Counted from the stretch's first letter, positions 12,294 through 24,980 are shown. The stretch is DNA of 64,000 bases from Enoplolaimus lenunculus (GCA_030248215.1 JASANG010003411.1:1-64000); one strand, 5' to 3'. Notes: generated by a model not told the origin, from the letters alone. Numbers and translations are program-made.

Positions 12294-13014
12294 TTTTGAC
12301 CTAAAAATATATTGATATAGTTTACTATATTCGGTGATTCAAAGTTAAAACATAAGGTTAGTGTTTGTCAACCGAGGTTTGCAATTCTGTTCAACGTTTT
12401 AATCGAATTTTTTAATTTAATTTTACGAGACACGATACACAACCAAACTAATAAAATATTATTAATACGGCCCTTACCTATACAGAATAAGCTACATGCT
12501 TACTCCTAGCAAACAATGCAAATATAAGACAAAAGTAGCCCGACAGCGTATCGCATCAATTGCTTTAAGCTTAGGCTCAGACATACTCGTAAGCTCAAAC
12601 TTAAGCCTAGTCGTCCATTTAAGGTTCAGCGGCGAAACTTTTTTCTGCGATACTCAAATAGAGTGCGCTTAAACTTAAGGCTATTTTTTGCTTAGGCTTA
12701 GGCTTAGGTATAATCTCATTCTTACACTTAGGCAAGCTACTTAAACACTATTTAACGAGCTTATTCGACAGACAACACGAATTAAAAAGGGTCCAAACCC
12801 GTAACAACTCGGCAGATAGGTACGCTCGTCGCTTTTTTCGAACTGATATAATAATAGTTTCTGAGAGACTGGCACGTTGTCATTCATTTTATTTTATTTT
12901 ATTTTGATTACTAGGAAGAAATATAAACACTCTATATTTATAGCTGGAATATATTTGCTTAGACGTAGACATTTGTTTAGAACGGTGCCAAACACACGTC
13001 AGCAATTTATATAT
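12294..13014. other. No gene; decayed TTAGGC-core remnants
   Basis: 12474-12740 contains scattered TTAGGC-type hexamers and a GCTTAGGCTTAGGC run but no intact ends. Confidence 0.45.
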
Positions 13015-13078
13015 AGAATAATAATAATAATAATGGTAATAATAATAACAATAATAATAATAATAATAATAATAATTA
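13015..13078. repeat. (TAA)n microsatellite
   Basis: Nearly pure AAT trinucleotide repeat with a few substitutions. It makes overlapping ORFs of poly-I or poly-Y on the two strands, which are not genes. Confidence 0.9.
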
Positions 13079-13097
13079 TGGCATATGTAAGTTTGAG

Positions 13098-13275
13098 GGC
13101 GTAACAGTAGTATAAGCATATTTCTAGGTTTAAACCTAAGCCTAAGCATCATCACACGACTAAGCTTACAACTAAGCCTAAGATTAAGCGTAAAAGCAAA
13201 AAAATAGTCTAAACTTAAAGCTTATTATTGTTTATAGTCTCTGTGAATAAATGGTTCGCCCCTCAAGGTAACATG
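13098..13275 (+). mobile_element. Family C-like element, decayed
   Basis: GGGCGTAACAGTAGTATAAGC followed by CCTAAG hexamers and closing in CCCCTCAAGGTAACATGGAC. The left TIR outside GGGCG is lost. Confidence 0.55.
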
Positions 13276-13615
13276 GACAATAATATGGATTGCAGTTAAA
13301 AGTTTGTATTCCCCAATTATATATTGAAAAAACATATATTCTTAGTTTACTGACAGGGGGGTGTAGCTATATGACTTTAGATAAGGTGGGTAAAGTCTCA
13401 TATCAAAATTTTTGACCGTTAGGATTTAGAAAGTTAAAGTAAAGATGTTTTGATTTTGTTTGTTCACAAAAATTTCGGAAGCGAATATATCATCGGTATT
13501 CCTGCCGTTGAATGCACCCATAATACAGGCTTGGTAACTATATAGATACTAACTGAAAATTTTCTCATTAACCCTTTCTCACATGAATATTTTCAATTTC
13601 AAATGAGACGTAATT

Positions 13616-13684
13616 CCAAGGTAAGATTCGAACCCCAAACTCACGGGTGGGAGGCGTTTATGATGACCGCTGAGCTATAGGAGC
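13616..13684 (-). repeat. tRNA-derived sequence resembling tRNA-Gly(CCC); pseudogene or SINE head
   Basis: On the minus strand an A-box-like TAGCTCAGCGG is followed by CGCCTCCCACC, an anticodon-arm string close to that of glycine CCC tRNAs, and a B box GGGGTTCGAATC. The acceptor arms pair poorly (about half of seven pairs), so it is probably not a functional tRNA. Confidence 0.45.
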
Positions 13685-13944
13685 TTGACGCTCAAGCCTG
13701 AGGGGGCTATCATGTCTTGTGGAGATTTTTCACTGCGCATGTATGTTACAATTGTTAAACACTGCTCACAGTGTCTGAAACTCTGTGTTGCTCGCATATT
13801 ATTGTATTTTAGTTGTTCATAGTATACTCTATGAGTGAGATGGTTAAAACAAAGTTATAACATTATGCAACTATTCTTTCCCTATCTTTGGTTTGTCTCA
13901 GAGTTGCAGTTGCTTGAAAATATGAATTTTTTAACATTCGGGCG

Positions 13945-14190
13945 TCAGGACCGTGTCCAGCTCACCTTGCTAGGGAGGGGGCAAAAAATTTTCAGAAGGG
14001 ACATTCAAGGGATTTCAATTCTGGGCTCGGAATTAAGTTTTTTCCTGCCAATTTGGACTATTAACGTTTACACAACTGGTCCGCAGCCAGCTCAACCTGC
14101 AAGAGCGGAACAATTTTAGGAGGGACGTTGGTATTAAATAACAAATCTTTGTAGGGGTACCACATTCCTGGCACGCTGGCTACGTGCGCG
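13945..14190. mobile_element. MITE family F, rearranged composite copy
   Basis: Contains CGTGTCCAGCTCACCTTGCTAG at the left, a second GCAGCCAGCTCAACCTGCAAG near 14085, and CGCTGGCTACGTGCGCG at the right, so two copies or a copy with an internal rearrangement are merged. Confidence 0.5.
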
Positions 14191-17003
14191 ATAACCAGGC
14201 GCCGCACATAAGAGATGCTTTATTATAGATATTGTGGGTATTAATAAACAGTTTTGAGTCACGCAAGGAGCGAGTAGCGTACCTTTAAAACCAAAATAAT
14301 TTTGGTAAGAAGGACTGACAACGCACAGCGCAGAACCAACCACAATTTCAATTTGCCATGGGACAGGTGCAGACTAAAACACTCCGTTTCTGCTACCAAA
14401 AACAGAATCGTCCAACGATCGAGATGCCTGATCAGGACAAAAAATGTCACAAAACAGCAAATACCATTTTGGTTCACGGATTGAGAGACAGGGTTAGAAC
14501 ACTAACACAGTCTTCCTCCGCTACACAGAAACGTTTTTAACATTAATACTTTTTGTTCGACAACGATAATAATTCTCTTAGGACTAATTCAGAGACTTTA
14601 TCAAAATAAAAACAACGACTGCCGTGCGGTTCAAATTCAGCGCGTTTTTTGCTTAATAAATCTTGCCGCGGGTTAAGCCATTTTACACTAGCTATGTTCG
14701 TTTGCGTTCTATCAGGTTTGTTATTCGATCAAAATATTTTTTTGCGGTCTGTGAGGTATAGTAGACTTTTTCAGTTTTCGCCGAGACATGGCGTTGGCAG
14801 CATTTGCTTTTTGGTACAGGCTTAGCTATGTTTTCATGGCGAAACGATGTAATAACCTAGTTTTGGGGCTATAGAATCGAGCAGGTAATATTCTGTTTAG
14901 CCTGTAAAACAAACCTTTTTCGTCTCCCGAAATTTTTGTAAGATATTGCTCGGGTGAACATTGTATATATCCGCCCCTGCTGCTTGGATGCCGTGCGGTA
15001 AATGCAACTACGCCCTAATGTTGTAACGAGCTCCAAAGCGGTTTTAGCATCATTTTCTTCTAAAATCTGGCTTGGAACTCAGTTTTGAACTCAATTAGCG
15101 GTTTTGGCCTTTTTGTTTTGTTCTTTGTTTTTATATCATGTATGCAATTACCAATATGTAGCGGTCGTATAAACTAGTAGACAGAGTTGGCACACATGTG
15201 CAACTGAACTAAGGCTTCTCCGGCCATGTTGTCTAGACGCCTCATACTTATTGAACGAAATTAAAAAAACTGCTTTTTGAAAAGCTGTAGTACTTTGCAG
15301 ATATTAACGCATAACAAATAATAGGTAATTTTCAATGCATGCAGTCTTAATTTGCGTACATAACGTAAATAAAATTCGGTTGGAACGCTGCCCAAAATAC
15401 GTATATGGGTTGTTCCAGCTTTAATAGATAGATTAAATATTTGAATTTTTCGTCAAATTTGAGATATATACTGTATAGCAATGGCTGTCATGTATCTTAG
15501 TAATATTTTGCGCCTGAAAGCTTCATAGATTATATTATGCATTCTTCGTTGTCGTAAACTACTTAACTTTCAGTACTCAGAAATTTCGTAGCAAAAATAT
15601 CGCCCTACAACTACCTTTTGGGGAAACCACGTTAAAATAGGCATAATAGACCTTCACCGGTGCCAGTTTAAATAAAACTCGCTTTACAAACGTTTTTGAC
15701 TTCGAGTTAGTTTTGCTCGCCATTTTTTTCCCAATTTCACCACTGTCGTAAGTGTTTTAATGGCTTCAGAGACTAACATTTCGCAACTTTTGAAGCAAAT
15801 GTTATTTTTGGTCTTATCTGCGCACGGATAAACTTGCGGGGGTGCAGAATGGCGGCCAAACTTGATTTTTTACAGCAACATCCTGGATTCACCACTGCGC
15901 CGGATGTTCCCCATATCGTTTGAGGGGAGCCTTCAACCCTGTCTGCACCGACAATGCGCCATTATAAACGATATTGCTTCGGCTTAGCCTCAGGTTTGGG
16001 CTCTGGCAAATGCTTCAGCAAAGGTTCAGGCGTCGGTAAGACGTTGTTACATCCCGAGCCTGCACCTGAACCTAAACCTCAGTCCAATGCTTGTGTTTAA
16101 GGTTAGATGAGTCAAAAGTCCGTTAGCTGTTTCTATGTTTTCACACCAATTACGGCCCTAATTCATTAGCACAATGGCGGTTGAAAACCTCACAAATTTC
16201 TGTGCTAAAAACGAGTCTTTTCTTTTGTTTTCAATTGTGACACACCCAGGTGGCAACCTAACATTGTCAAACCTGAAAATGACTAGAACCGTCAAAAATG
16301 TTGTACCTATTTTGATTCAAAGGCCCGTATTCTCAAATGTGTATACGCCTGTAGCACCTATCACCAGTTGGTCATACGACTTGTACAACTTTTGAACCAA
16401 TGAATGCTGAGGCTCTAAAATTCAGCACATTTTTCGCGTATGATTTGCTCTATCCCTGTACCAATTTTGGATTCAACAACTGCAATAGTTAGCGAGTTTG
16501 AAAACCTATTACCAGTTGATGATAGTTGCTATACACATTTGAGAATAATTGACCATGGGCGTAGATACGGGAATGTCAGAGAAAATATATTCGCCAAGTT
16601 TCCGAGAAGGATATTGAAAATTGACACTTTCATATAAACTTGCTGGCTCTTCAGTGTGAAAAATTCCCTTGCTTGCCGCTACGCTTCGCTCGCGCAACCT
16701 TTTCATTCGATGTTTATCCCCCTTCCAAATTACAATTCAGGCTACGCGTTCGGTTGTGTTTCGTTCTCACCAGTTGAACCCTGGTTTTCACACGGTTTGG
16801 TGAAAAATTGTATTTTTAAAACGGTTTGGTGGGCGAGACTGGTCATTTTGAAAAAAAAACTTGTTGCTTTGAGATACCTGTTTCAGAACTTTTTTCTAAA
16901 TCTTTTGAAATTCGAGCAACTGGCAATTTCAAAATTTTTTACGATAACTATCAACAAACCGGTTGCTTATTTTAGTAAAAAAGTGGACTTTTTAGCTTCA
17001 AGG
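14191..17003. other. No gene supported across 2.8 kb
   Basis: The best ORF is 14358-14540 (+, 60 codons, opening MGQVQTKTLRF after a good CC-ATGG context); it is basic, lacks a domain and overlaps open frames on the other strand. At 16335-16360 and 16530-16550 the words CTCAAATGTGTATA and TATACACATTTGAGAA are inverted copies, implying a diverged palindromic repeat that explains the ORFs at 16174-16637. A 152-codon ORF at 16656-17114 runs into the next MITE. Confidence 0.4.
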
Positions 17004-17377
17004 CAGGGTGCAACCGGAGGTGAAAAATGCCGGAACCGGAGCCGGACGTCAACGAAATTTGCCGGAACCGCAGCCGGAGGTGAGGCGAAATTAGGTAGTA
17101 ACGATGATGGCTAAGTAGTTAATTTTAGCCAATATCTGCAATATGTTGTTAATTTGTTTGGTTCTACGCTAATTTTCTTCGAATTTTTGGAAATTCATTC
17201 CTGAAAATTGTGACAAAAGTAAAACGATACGCGTTCAAACAGATAAATTTTGCAAAAATATGCAAAATTTTACTACCGAAACTGCCGCAACCTCCAGGAA
17301 AATTTTACTACAGCCGGAGCTGGAGACCGATTTTCTGCCGGAGCAGCAGCCGGAGGTACACCTCCGGTTGTACCCTG
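17004..17377. mobile_element. hAT-like MITE family G, copy 2
   Basis: TIRs CAGGGTGCAACCGGAGGTG and CACCTCCGGTTGTACCCTG. Flanks CTTCAAGG and CTGCAAGG match at 7 of 8, supporting an 8-bp target-site duplication. Interior CCGGAGCCGGA words are repeated. Confidence 0.85.
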
Positions 17378-18781
17378 CTGCAAGGTAAACGTCCACACTT
17401 TTAACTCAAAAGTCCTCCGAGTTTTTTTACAATTTCTATTTTTGACTTCCGTGTATACTTAAAGCCATGAATCATTTTGAACCACCTGTTGTATTACATT
17501 CATTAAATTACGGTTAAATTCAGCGTTAATTTGATTTATAATGTATAACATTTACCAAAAAAAGACCTCTTTGATGCATTTGTTATCGGTTTGGCTAGTC
17601 CCTTAAACGGTCAGGGTTCTACTACCGCTTGTTACTGATTTAAACTTTAAGTCTATTTTGTAAGTTGGAAATCTGTTAAAAAATGTTAAGAATCCAGTTA
17701 TCTTTATTGCTTGTAGAAAACGTCTATTGTGCTAATTTGAGTACAAAAACTATAACAGCAACGAGAAACTGTTTACCGGATCTTGTCGCGTTTAATCAGC
17801 ATATATCGAAACTGCAATAAATTCTTAATTGCTTTTATGTTCTGACGGTAAGATAGGTAAAGATGTGACCGGATACTTGTTGCGGTGAAGATATTTTAAT
17901 CCCGATCTTAAGCAATTTGATTGGGTGTGGCCATGTTTGACAAAATATGCATTAACCAATAGGTGAATGACTAAACCTGTTTATGCAGGACATATACTCA
18001 CCGTTTTTCTGTCCCGTTCTCTCAGGGGCTGCTTGACGAAACCTTTAATATGGTGGCGATGGTAAGCGCTTACAATTCGAGAGTTTATGGTTCAATTTCA
18101 AGTTTGGTATTTACATAGCTGATGAAATTGAAAAATATTCAAGCTAAAAAGAGGTATGATGAATAAATTTTTTCGGTCGCTTCGCCGGCTTGCTCGTCAA
18201 CAATATCCTTGGTTGGTTGTTGATATACTCTCTCGAATGAAATTGTAGCTACGCCCCTCCAGGCAGGTACTGTTACTATTTCAAACTATTTGTCGGTCAA
18301 AAGTTGGTTCTATCGTTCGTAGTGTTGTGTATAATGCGTACGCCAAAATCATAGATAGAACAACGGCCTCTTGCATGCGGATCCGGAAACTTTGGATACC
18401 GGAAAATGTATTGAAAAAATGTTTCCAAACGAAGCGAGCGAGAAGCCAAACGCAATTTAAGCATTAAATCATCGTATAATCATATGAACACGATAGTGTT
18501 CATATATATGATTCGCGCATCTCAAGCGCGTATTTTCAGTTTAGTTCGCATGTTGGTGCTCAAGTAATATCAGACCGGTATCGTTTAAATTTTGTACACT
18601 GGTATCCTGGTACGCAGGGAATATTTGTGCCAAAGGATTTTGCAAACCAGTGTGGTCTTCAATAGTTACGGTCAAAAAACTCCTTACAGAAAGTGCACGA
18701 AATTTTTCATTTTGGTTCAACAGTTTTTACACGTTAGCTAAGTAATTTTACGATTATAACTTTCACCACTTTATAGAGCTT
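17378..18781. other. No gene recognised; left flank of the satellite
   Basis: AT-rich sequence without defined repeats or coding signal. The satellite begins abruptly at about 18782. Confidence 0.5.
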
Positions 18782-21700
18782 ACGGTTGGTTTCACCCCAA
18801 CGGTTGGTTTCACCCCAACAGTCGGTTTCACCCCAACGGTTGGTTTCACCCCAACGGTTGGTTTCACCCCAACGGTTGGTTTCACCCCAACGGTTGGTTT
18901 CACCCCAACGGGTGGTTTCACCCCAACAGTCGGTTTTACCCCAACGGTTGGTTTCACCCCAACGGTTGGTTTCACCCCAACGGTTGGTTTCACCCCAACG
19001 GTTGGTTTTGCCCCAACGGTTGGTTTTGCCCCAACGGTTGGTTTTGCCCCAACGGTTGCTTTCACCCCAACGGTTGGTTTCACCCCAACAGTCGGTTTCT
19101 CCCCAACGGTTGGTTTCACCTCAACGGTTGGTTTTGCCCCAACGGTTGGTTTTGCCCCAACGGTTGGTTTCACCCCAACGGTTGGTTTTGCCCCAACGGT
19201 TGGTTTTGCCCCAACGGTTGGTTTTGCCCCAACGGTTGGTTTTGCCCCAACGGTTGGTTTCACCTCAACGGTTGGTTTCACCCCAACGGTTGGTTTCACC
19301 CCAACGGTTGGTTTCACCCCAACGGTTGGTTTCACCCCAACGGTTGGTTTCACCCCAACGGTTGGTTTTGCCCCAACGGTTGGTTTCACCCCAACGGTTG
19401 GTTTTACCCCAACGGTTGGTTTTACCCCAACGGTTGGTTTCACACCAACGGTTGGTTTCACACCAACGGTTGGTTTCACACCAACGGTTGGTTTCACACC
19501 AACGGTTGGTTTCACCCCAACGGTTGGTTTCACCCCAACGGTTGGTTTCACCCCAACGGTTGGTTTCACCCCAACAGTCGGTTTCACCACAACGGTTGGT
19601 TTTGCCCCAACGGTTGGTTTTGCCCCAACGATTGGTTTTGCCCCAACGGTTGGTTTTACCCCAACGGTTGGTTTCACCCCAACGGTTGGTTTTGCCCCAA
19701 CGGTTGGTTTTGCCCCAACGGTTGGTTTTGCCCCAACGGTTGGTTTCACCCCAACAGTCGGTTTCTCCCCAACGGTTGGTTTCACCTCAACGGTTGGTTT
19801 CACCCCAACGGTTGGTTTCACCCCAACGGTTGGTTTCACCCCAACGGTTGGTTTCACCCCAACGGTTGGTTTTGACCCAACGGTTGGTTTTGCCCCAACG
19901 GTTGGTTTCACCCCAACGGTTGGTTTTATCCCAACGGTTGGTTTCACACCAACGGTTGGTTTCACCCCAACGGTTGGTTTCACCCCAACGGTTGGTTTTG
20001 ACCCAACGGTTGGTTTTGCCCCAACGGTTGGTTTCACCCCAACGGTTGGTTTCACCCCAACAGTCGGTTTCTCCCCAACGGTTGGTTTTGCCCCAACGGT
20101 TGGTTTTGCCCCAACGGTTGGTTTTGCCCCAACGGTTGGTTTCACCCCAACGGTTGGTTTTATCCCAACGGTTGGTTTCACACCAACGGTTGGTTTCACC
20201 CCAACGGTTGGTTTCACCCCAACGGTTGGTTTTGACCCAACGGTTGGTTTTGCCCCAACGGTTGGTTTCACCCCAACGGTTGGTTTCACCCCAACAGTCG
20301 GTTTCACCTCAACGGTTGGTTTTGCCCCAACGGTTGGTTTTGCCCCAACGGTTGGTTTTGCCCCAACGGTTGGTTTCACCCCAACGGTTGGTTTCACCCC
20401 AACGGTTGGTTTTGCCCCAACGGTTGGTTTTGCCCCAACGGTTGGTTTTGCCCCAACGGTTGGTTTCACCCCAACAGTCGGTTTCTCCCCAACGGTTGGT
20501 TTCACCCCAACGGTTGGTTTCACCCCAACGGTTGGTTTTGACCCAACGGTTGCTTTTGCCCCAACGGTTGGTTTTGCCCCAACGGTTGGTTTCACCCCAA
20601 CGGTTGGTTTTGCCCCAACGGTTGGTTTCAGCTGAACGGTTGGTTTCACCCCAACGGTTGGTTTTACCCCAACGGTTGGTTTCACCCCAACGGTTGGTTT
20701 CACCCCAACGGTTGGTTTCACCCCAACGGTTGGTTTTGACCCAACGGTTGGTTTTGCCCCAACGGTTGGTTTCACCCCAACGGTTGGTTTCACCCCAACA
20801 GTCGGTTTCTCCCCAACGGTTGGTTTCACCTCAACGGTTGGTTTTGCCCCAACGGTTGGTTTTGCCCCAACGGTTGGTTTCACCCCAACGGTTGGTTTCA
20901 CTCCAACGGTTGGTTTTGCCCCAACGGTTGGTTTCAGCTGAACGGTTGGTTTCACCCCAACGGTTGGCTTCACCCCAACGGATGGTTTCACCCCAACGGA
21001 TGGTTTCACCCCAACAGTCGGTTCCACCCCAACGGTTGGTTTTACCCCAACGGTTGGTTTCACCCCAACGGTTGGTTTCACCCCAACGGTTGGTCTTACC
21101 CCAACAGTCGGTTTCACCCTAACGGTTAGCTTTACCCCAACGGTTGGTTTCACCCCAACGGTTGGATTCACCTCAACGGTTGGTTTCACACCAACGGTTG
21201 GTTTTACCCCAACGGTGGGCAGTTGGTTTCACCCCAACGGTTGGTTTTGGCCCAACGGTTGGTTTTGCCCCAACGGTTGGTTTCACCCCAACAGTCGGTT
21301 TTTCCCCAACGGTTGGTTTCACCTCAACGGTTGGTTTTGCCCCAACGGTTGGTTTTGCCCCAACGGTTGGTTTCACCCCAACGGTTGGTTTCACCCCAAC
21401 GGTTGGTTTTACCCCAACGGTTGGTTTCACCCCAACGGTTGGTTTCACCCCAACGGTTGGTTTCACCCCAACGGTTGGTTTCACCCCAACGGTTGGTTTT
21501 GACCCAACGGTTGGTTTTGCCCCAACGGTTGGTTTCACCCCAACGGTTTGTTTCACCCCAACAGTCGGTTTCTCCCCAACGGTTGGTTTCACCTCAACGG
21601 TTGGTTTTGCCCCAACGGTTGGTTTTGCCCCAACGGTTGGTTTTGCCCCAACGGTTGGTTTCACCCCAACGGTTGGTTTCACCCCAACGGTTGGTCTCAC

Positions 21701-24050
21701 CCCAACAGTCGGTTTCACCCCAACGGTTAGCTTTACCCCAACGGTTGGTTTCACCCCAACGGTTGGATTCACCTCAACGGTTGGTTTCACACCAACGGTT
21801 GGTTTTACCCCAACGGTGGGCGGTTGGTTTCACCCCAACGGTTGGTTTTGGCCCAACGGTTGGTTTTGCCCCAACGGTTGGTTTCACCCCAACAGTCGGT
21901 TTTTCCCCAACGGTTGGTTTCACCTCAACGGTTGGTTTTGCCCCAACGGTTGGTTTTGCCCCAACGGTTGGTTTCACCCCAACGGTTGGTTTCACCCCAA
22001 CGGTTGGTTTTACCCCAACGGTTGGTTTCACCCCAACGGTTGGTTTCACCCCAACGGTTGGTTTCACCCCAACGGTTGGTTTTGACCCAACGGTTGGTTT
22101 TGCCCCAACGGTTGGTTTCACCCCAACGGTTGGTTTCCCCCAACAGTCGGTTTCTCCCCAACGGTTGGTTTCACCTCAACGGTTGGTTTTGCCCCAACGG
22201 TTGGTTTTGCCCCAACGGTTGGTTTTGCCCCAACGGTTGGTTTCACCGCAACGGTTGGTTTTGCCCCAACGGTTGGTTTCAGCTGAACGGTTGGTTTCAC
22301 CCCAACGGTTGGCTTCACCCCAACGGATGGTTTCACCCCAACGGATGGTTCCACCCCAACAGTCGGTTCCACCCCAACGGTTGGTTTTACCCCAACGGTT
22401 GGTTTCACCCCAACGGTTGGTCTCACCCCAACAGTCGGTTTCACCCGAACGGTTAGCTTTACCCCAACGGTTGGTTTCACCCCAACGGTTGGTTTCACCC
22501 CAACGGTTGGTTTCACCCCAACGGTTGGTTTCACCCCAACGGTTGGTTTTGCCCCAACGGTTGGTTTTGCCCCAACGGTTGGTTTCACCCCAACGGTTGG
22601 TTTCACCCCAACAGTCGGTTTCTCCCCAACGGTTGGTTTCACCTCAACGGTTGGTTTTGCCCCAACGGTTTGTTTCACCCCAACGGTTGGTTTTGCCCCA
22701 ACGGTTGGTTTCAGCTGAACGGTTGGTTTCACCCCAACGGTTGGCTTCACCCCAACCGATGGTTTCACCCCAACGGATGGTTTCACCCCAACAGTCGGTT
22801 CCACCCCAACGGTTGGTTTTACCCCAACGGTTGGTTTCACCCCAACGGTTGGTCTCACCCCAACAGTCGGTTTCACCCCAACGGTTAGCTTTACCCCAAC
22901 GGTTGGTTTCACCCCAACGGTTGGTTTCACCCCAACGGTTGGTTTCACCCCAACGGTTGGTTTCACCCCAACGGTTGGTTTTGACCCAACGGTTGGTTTT
23001 GCCCCAACGGTTGGTTTCACCCCAACGGTTGGTTTCACCCCAACAGTCGGTTTCTCCCCAACGGTTGGTTTCACCCCAACGGTTGGATTCACTTCAACGG
23101 TTGGTTTCACACCAACGGTTGGTTTTACCCCAACGGTGGGCTTCACGCCAAAGGTTGGTTTCACCACAACGGTTGGTTTCACCACAACGGTTGGTTTCAC
23201 CCCAACGGTTGGTTTCACTCCAACAGTTGGTTTCGCCCCAACGGTTGGTTTCACGTCAACGGTTCGTTTCACCTCAACGGTTGGCTTCGCGTCAACGGTT
23301 GGTTTCACTCCAACGATTGGTTTCACCCCAACGATTGGTTTAATCCTAACGGTTGGTTTTACCCAAATGGTTGGTTTCACACCAACGGTCGTTTTCACCC
23401 CAACGGTTGGTTTCACCTCAAAGGTTGGTTCCAGCCAAATGGTTGGTTTTAACCCAACGGTTGACCGCAACGGTTGGATTCACCTCAACGGTTGGTTTCA
23501 CTCCAACGGTTGGTCTTACCCCAACGATTGGTTTCACCCCAACGATTGGTTTCACCCTAACCATTGGTTTCACCCCAACGGTCGGTTTCATCCCAACGGT
23601 CGGTTTCACCCCAGCGGTCGTTTCACCCCAACGGTTGGTTTCACCCTAACGGTTGGTTTCAACCCAACGGTTGGTTTCAGCCCAACGGTTGATTTCACCC
23701 AACGGTTGATTTCACCCCAACGGTGGGTTTCACCCCAACGATTGGTTTCACCCCAACGGTTGGTTTTTCCTCAACGGTTGGTTTCACCCCAACGGTTGGT
23801 TTCACCCCAACGGTCGGTTTCATCCCAACGGTTGGTTTCACTCCAACGGTTGGTTTCACCCCAACGGTTGGTTTCACTCCAACGGTTGGTTTTGCCCCAA
23901 CGGTTCGTTTCACCCCAGCAGTTAATTTTGCCCCAGAGGTTAGTTTCACCCTAACGGCTGGTTTCACCTCAACGGTCGGTTTCAGCCCAAGGGTTGGTTT
24001 CACACAAACGGTTAGCTTCACCGCAACGGACGATGTCACCCCATGGATTA
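18782..24050. repeat. 18-bp tandem satellite with palindromic CCAACGGTTGG unit
   Basis: About 290 copies of a unit with consensus TTTCACCCCAACGGTTGG. Each unit carries the odd palindrome CCAACGGTTGG. Common variants are TTTTGCCCC, TTTTACCCC, TTTCTCCCC, TTTCACCTC, TTTTGACCC and CCAACAGTCGG. The marker TTTCAGCTGAACGG recurs near 20627, 20934, 22277 and 22710, and a TTTTGGCCCAACGG block recurs 601 bp apart (about 21246 and 21847), so units are arranged in longer duplicated blocks. Units become more divergent after about 23130. Because 18 is a multiple of three, long frames stay open on both strands (minus 21189-18763, 808 codons of KPTVGV type; plus 18786-21122, 778 codons of SPQRLV type). Simultaneous openness on both strands and starts inside the array argue against a gene. 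Confidence 0.95.
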
Positions 24051-24075
24051 ATGCAGCAGCTTGGTAAAGCGGTTG

Positions 24076-24980
24076 AAACTAGAAAAAAATGCTCAGCACT
24101 TGAGCAAAAAGGGATATGCTTCATATTCCTATTAAAAGTATGGTAAACTAGATCAGCACATTCGCTTGATGTAACCTGGAAAAGTATTAAGAAACAATAG
24201 CTGCCAAAATCATGTTAATTATTAATTTTTCTGAAACATATTGCGGACAGCAAAATTTCTGTAATATTTTTTGTAAGAAACAGATGCTTTTCTTGAATGC
24301 AAAGCGAAATTATTTGTGAAATGTAGACAGATGTAGCTTGGAATCCATGAACGTATATTGAAGTTCTTTACAAAACGTATTAAATTTACCTATGGCTTTG
24401 TATTACCATAGTTAATTGAATTTCATAAGAGCATTGTGTGGCGACATAATGGCTGTTAGAGTTTTGATGACCAATTTTGTTAGATACTTTCTTGAACAGA
24501 CGTCACAAAACGAATCGCAATTGATGCTTTAAAAAAGACTCCACTTATAAGTGACTTTTGAGTTTACTCGATTTTTTACCTTAGTAACAAATTATATAAA
24601 TGCGCATTTCCCACCCGAGTTATTTATCTGTTTCACTGCATAGTCACGACTATTGACGCTCACAAATCGCACCGTATTCTGGCAACATCGATTAACTTGC
24701 AAAATCAAAGAGCGGTATACCTCAGCCATGTCTCTGCGACCCTAAGGAATTTCTGAAAATTGCTAACAAGTCCTGTCAAAAACTTCAATGTTAGAAATAG
24801 ATTTGCTGTCCGCAATATGTTTCAGAAAAATTAATAATTAACATGATTTTGGCAGCTATTGTTTCTTAATACTTTTCCAGGTTACATCAAGCGAATGTGC
24901 TGATCTAGTTTACCATACTTTTAATAGGAATATGAAGCATATCCCTTTTTGCTCAAGTGCTGAGCTTTTTTTTCTAGTTT
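24076..24980. mobile_element. Foldback element with about 180-bp TIRs, beside the satellite
   Basis: AAACTAGAAAAAAATGCTCAG at the left pairs with CTGAGC and CTAGTTT at the right; arms 24076-24255 and 24801-24980 are nearly identical inverted copies, including TTGAGCAAAAAGGGATATGC and TTGCGGACAGCAAA. The 545-bp centre has no gene. The left end is 25 bp from the last recognisable satellite unit. Confidence 0.88.

Noticed and set aside
16656-17114. 152-codon plus ORF as a gene
   Set aside because: Its 3' part is the family-G MITE end (GGTGCAACCGGAGG), its 5' part overlaps open frames on the other strand, and no domain is visible.
18782-24050. CRISPR-like array
   Set aside because: Units are contiguous 18-mers without spacers, in a eukaryotic sequence.
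18763-24067. Several long ORFs (up to 808 codons) across the satellite as protein genes
   Set aside because: The 18-bp unit keeps several frames open on both strands, starts lie inside units, and no signal, domain or splice site separates one frame from the rest.
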